DNA of 64,000 bases from an uncultured Alphaproteobacteria bacterium. GTDB taxonomy: Bacteria > Pseudomonadota > Alphaproteobacteria > MPNO01 > UBA2964. Shown piece after piece: positions 63,321 to 64,000 of this stretch. A program made the position numbers and the translations under genes. The stretch lies in assembly GCA_951812775.1 (NCBI GenBank), contig OX638326.1:1376335-1440334 (forward strand), in the 5' to 3' direction. Numbering within the stretch: position 1 is the stretch's first letter; every line of letters starts with the position of its first letter. The notes under the pieces were generated by a model. The model did no database searches. It was not told the DNA's origin and saw only the letters and a list, made by a program, of their open reading frames with translations.

Positions 63321-64000
63321 ATGGCTGAAGGCGAAACCGCCCTTATTGTTGGCGTCGGCGCGGGGCTCAGCGCTTCGCTCGCACGGCGCTTCTCATCACA
63401 AGGCGTCAAGGTCGCCCTTGCGGCCCGAAATATCGACAAGCTCGGCGACCTCGTCGCTGAAACCGGCGCCAAGGCCTATGCCTGCGACGCCACGGACCCC
63501 GACGCTGTCGAAGGATTGTTCAGCGCGGTCACCAACGACCTCAGCGAACCGGATATCGTTGTCTATAACGCCTCGAACCGGGTGCGTGGTCCCATCACCG
63601 ACATTGACCCCGACGCTGTCCTCACGGCGATTAAGATCACCTGTTATGGCGGATTTCTTGTCGCCCAGCAGGCTGCCAAACAGATGGTCGCGCGTGGCAG
63701 TGGCGCGATCTTTTTTACCGGTGCTTCCGCCGGCGTGAAGGGCTATCCCAACTCAGCGACATTCGCGATGGGCAAGTTCGGGTTGCGCGGTCTGGCGCAA
63801 TCAATGGCCCGCGAGCTGCACCCGCAGAATGTCCATATCGCGCATTTCGTTATCGATGGCGGTATCAAACAGCCCGGCGACCCGCACACTGATCGTGGAC
63901 CCGACGGGCTGCTTGAGCCCGACAATATCGCCAACAGCTATTACAATTTTTGGCGTCAGCCGCGCGATAGCTGGGCCTGGGAACTGGAACTCCGCCCCTG
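63321..64000 (+). CDS. SDR-family oxidoreductase, 3' end beyond window
   Basis: A short-chain dehydrogenase, partial with at least 226 residues visible. It has the nucleotide site ALIVGVGAGLSASLARRF, ACDATDPDAVEGLF, VVYNASNRV (NAS in place of NAG), and the catalytic Ser in FFTGASAGVKGY. The usual YxxxK reads FAMGK, so the catalytic Tyr is Phe, as in a subset of SDRs. SD is AGAAGGAAA before ATG 63321. Probably in the same transcript as the ligase and BON genes. It still lacks a stop at base 64000. Confidence 0.85.
   Translation, partial: MAEGETALIVGVGAGLSASLARRFSSQGVKVALAARNIDKLGDLVAETGAKAYACDATDPDAVEGLFSAVTNDLSEPDIVVYNASNRVRGPITDIDPDAVLTAIKITCYGGFLVAQQAAKQMVARGSGAIFFTGASAGVKGYPNSATFAMGKFGLRGLAQSMARELHPQNVHIAHFVIDGGIKQPGDPHTDRGPDGLLEPDNIANSYYNFWRQPRDSWAWELELRP

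Overview
The window is about 64 kb of gene-dense chromosomal DNA of moderate GC content. It most likely comes from an alphaproteobacterium, probably Rhodospirillales-like or a related marine lineage. The evidence is the gene content and order: a TIGR02302/DUF4175 protein after argH-lptM-lysA, a CpdR-type response regulator, an MJ0042 zinc-ribbon gene divergent from ftsE-ftsX-ydcF-plsC, chorismate mutase-hisC-tyrC beside a DUF2125 gene, metX-metW, B12-dependent ribonucleotide reductase, three-subunit transhydrogenase (pntAA-pntAB-pntB), COQ9 and YdcH/DUF465 proteins. I see no tRNA, rRNA, insertion sequence, integrase or CRISPR array. The assignment is by recognition only; no search was run.

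Layout. 0.1-3.7 kb: VOC protein (frameshifted), an ATGA-coupled minus-strand trio (Nudix, AlkA-type glycosylase, esterase), a Sel1-repeat protein and a HIG1-type membrane protein. 3.8-7.0 kb: etfB-etfA-hydroxyacyl-CoA dehydrogenase, then a TlpA thioredoxin. 7.0-12.4 kb: argH, a tiny lipoprotein gene lptM, lysA and a TIGR02302 protein. 12.5-17.4 kb: cpdR, hpt, zinc-ribbon gene and the ftsE-ftsX-ydcF-plsC envelope operon. 17.6-22.8 kb: nrdJ, a 5'-ambiguous hypothetical, FAH-family hydrolase, ChaC-like cyclotransferase and an EamA exporter. 22.8-28.7 kb: aromatic amino-acid genes on the minus strand and metX-metW on the plus strand. 28.9-32.5 kb: anion transporter, tandem universal stress protein and Zn alcohol dehydrogenase.

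32.6-34.8 kb holds the most unusual locus: a Tat-signal beta-helix protein with phage tailspike architecture, coupled by ATGA to a small phage-tail-like gene. 34.8-38.3 kb: methyltransferase, gloB, GST and thiolase. 38.4-45.2 kb: two c-di-GMP-type proteins, an AT-rich island driving a TTG-start small gene, prpE, and a phosphofructokinase gene broken by an in-frame TGA and flanked by two YdcH/DUF465 genes. 45.3-49.5 kb: coq9, def and the transhydrogenase operon. 49.7-54.9 kb: a secreted hydrolase, divergent bioDF and bioBA, and rpsU. 55.0-58.2 kb: ABC1 kinase and oligoendopeptidase F. 58.3-64.0 kb: a signal-less NMT1-type binding protein, a frameshifted HAD gene, a MaoC/HTD2-like hydratase, an acyl-CoA ligase, a BON lipoprotein and an SDR that runs off the window.

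The theme is central metabolism (Arg, Lys, Met, Tyr/Phe, biotin, acyl-CoA and redox) plus envelope functions. At least three genes are disrupted: a VOC gene and a HAD gene each appear to lack one T in a T run, and pfk carries a TGA. A fourth, at about 20 kb, lacks a start codon. Residual sequencing error and genuine gene decay both remain possible.
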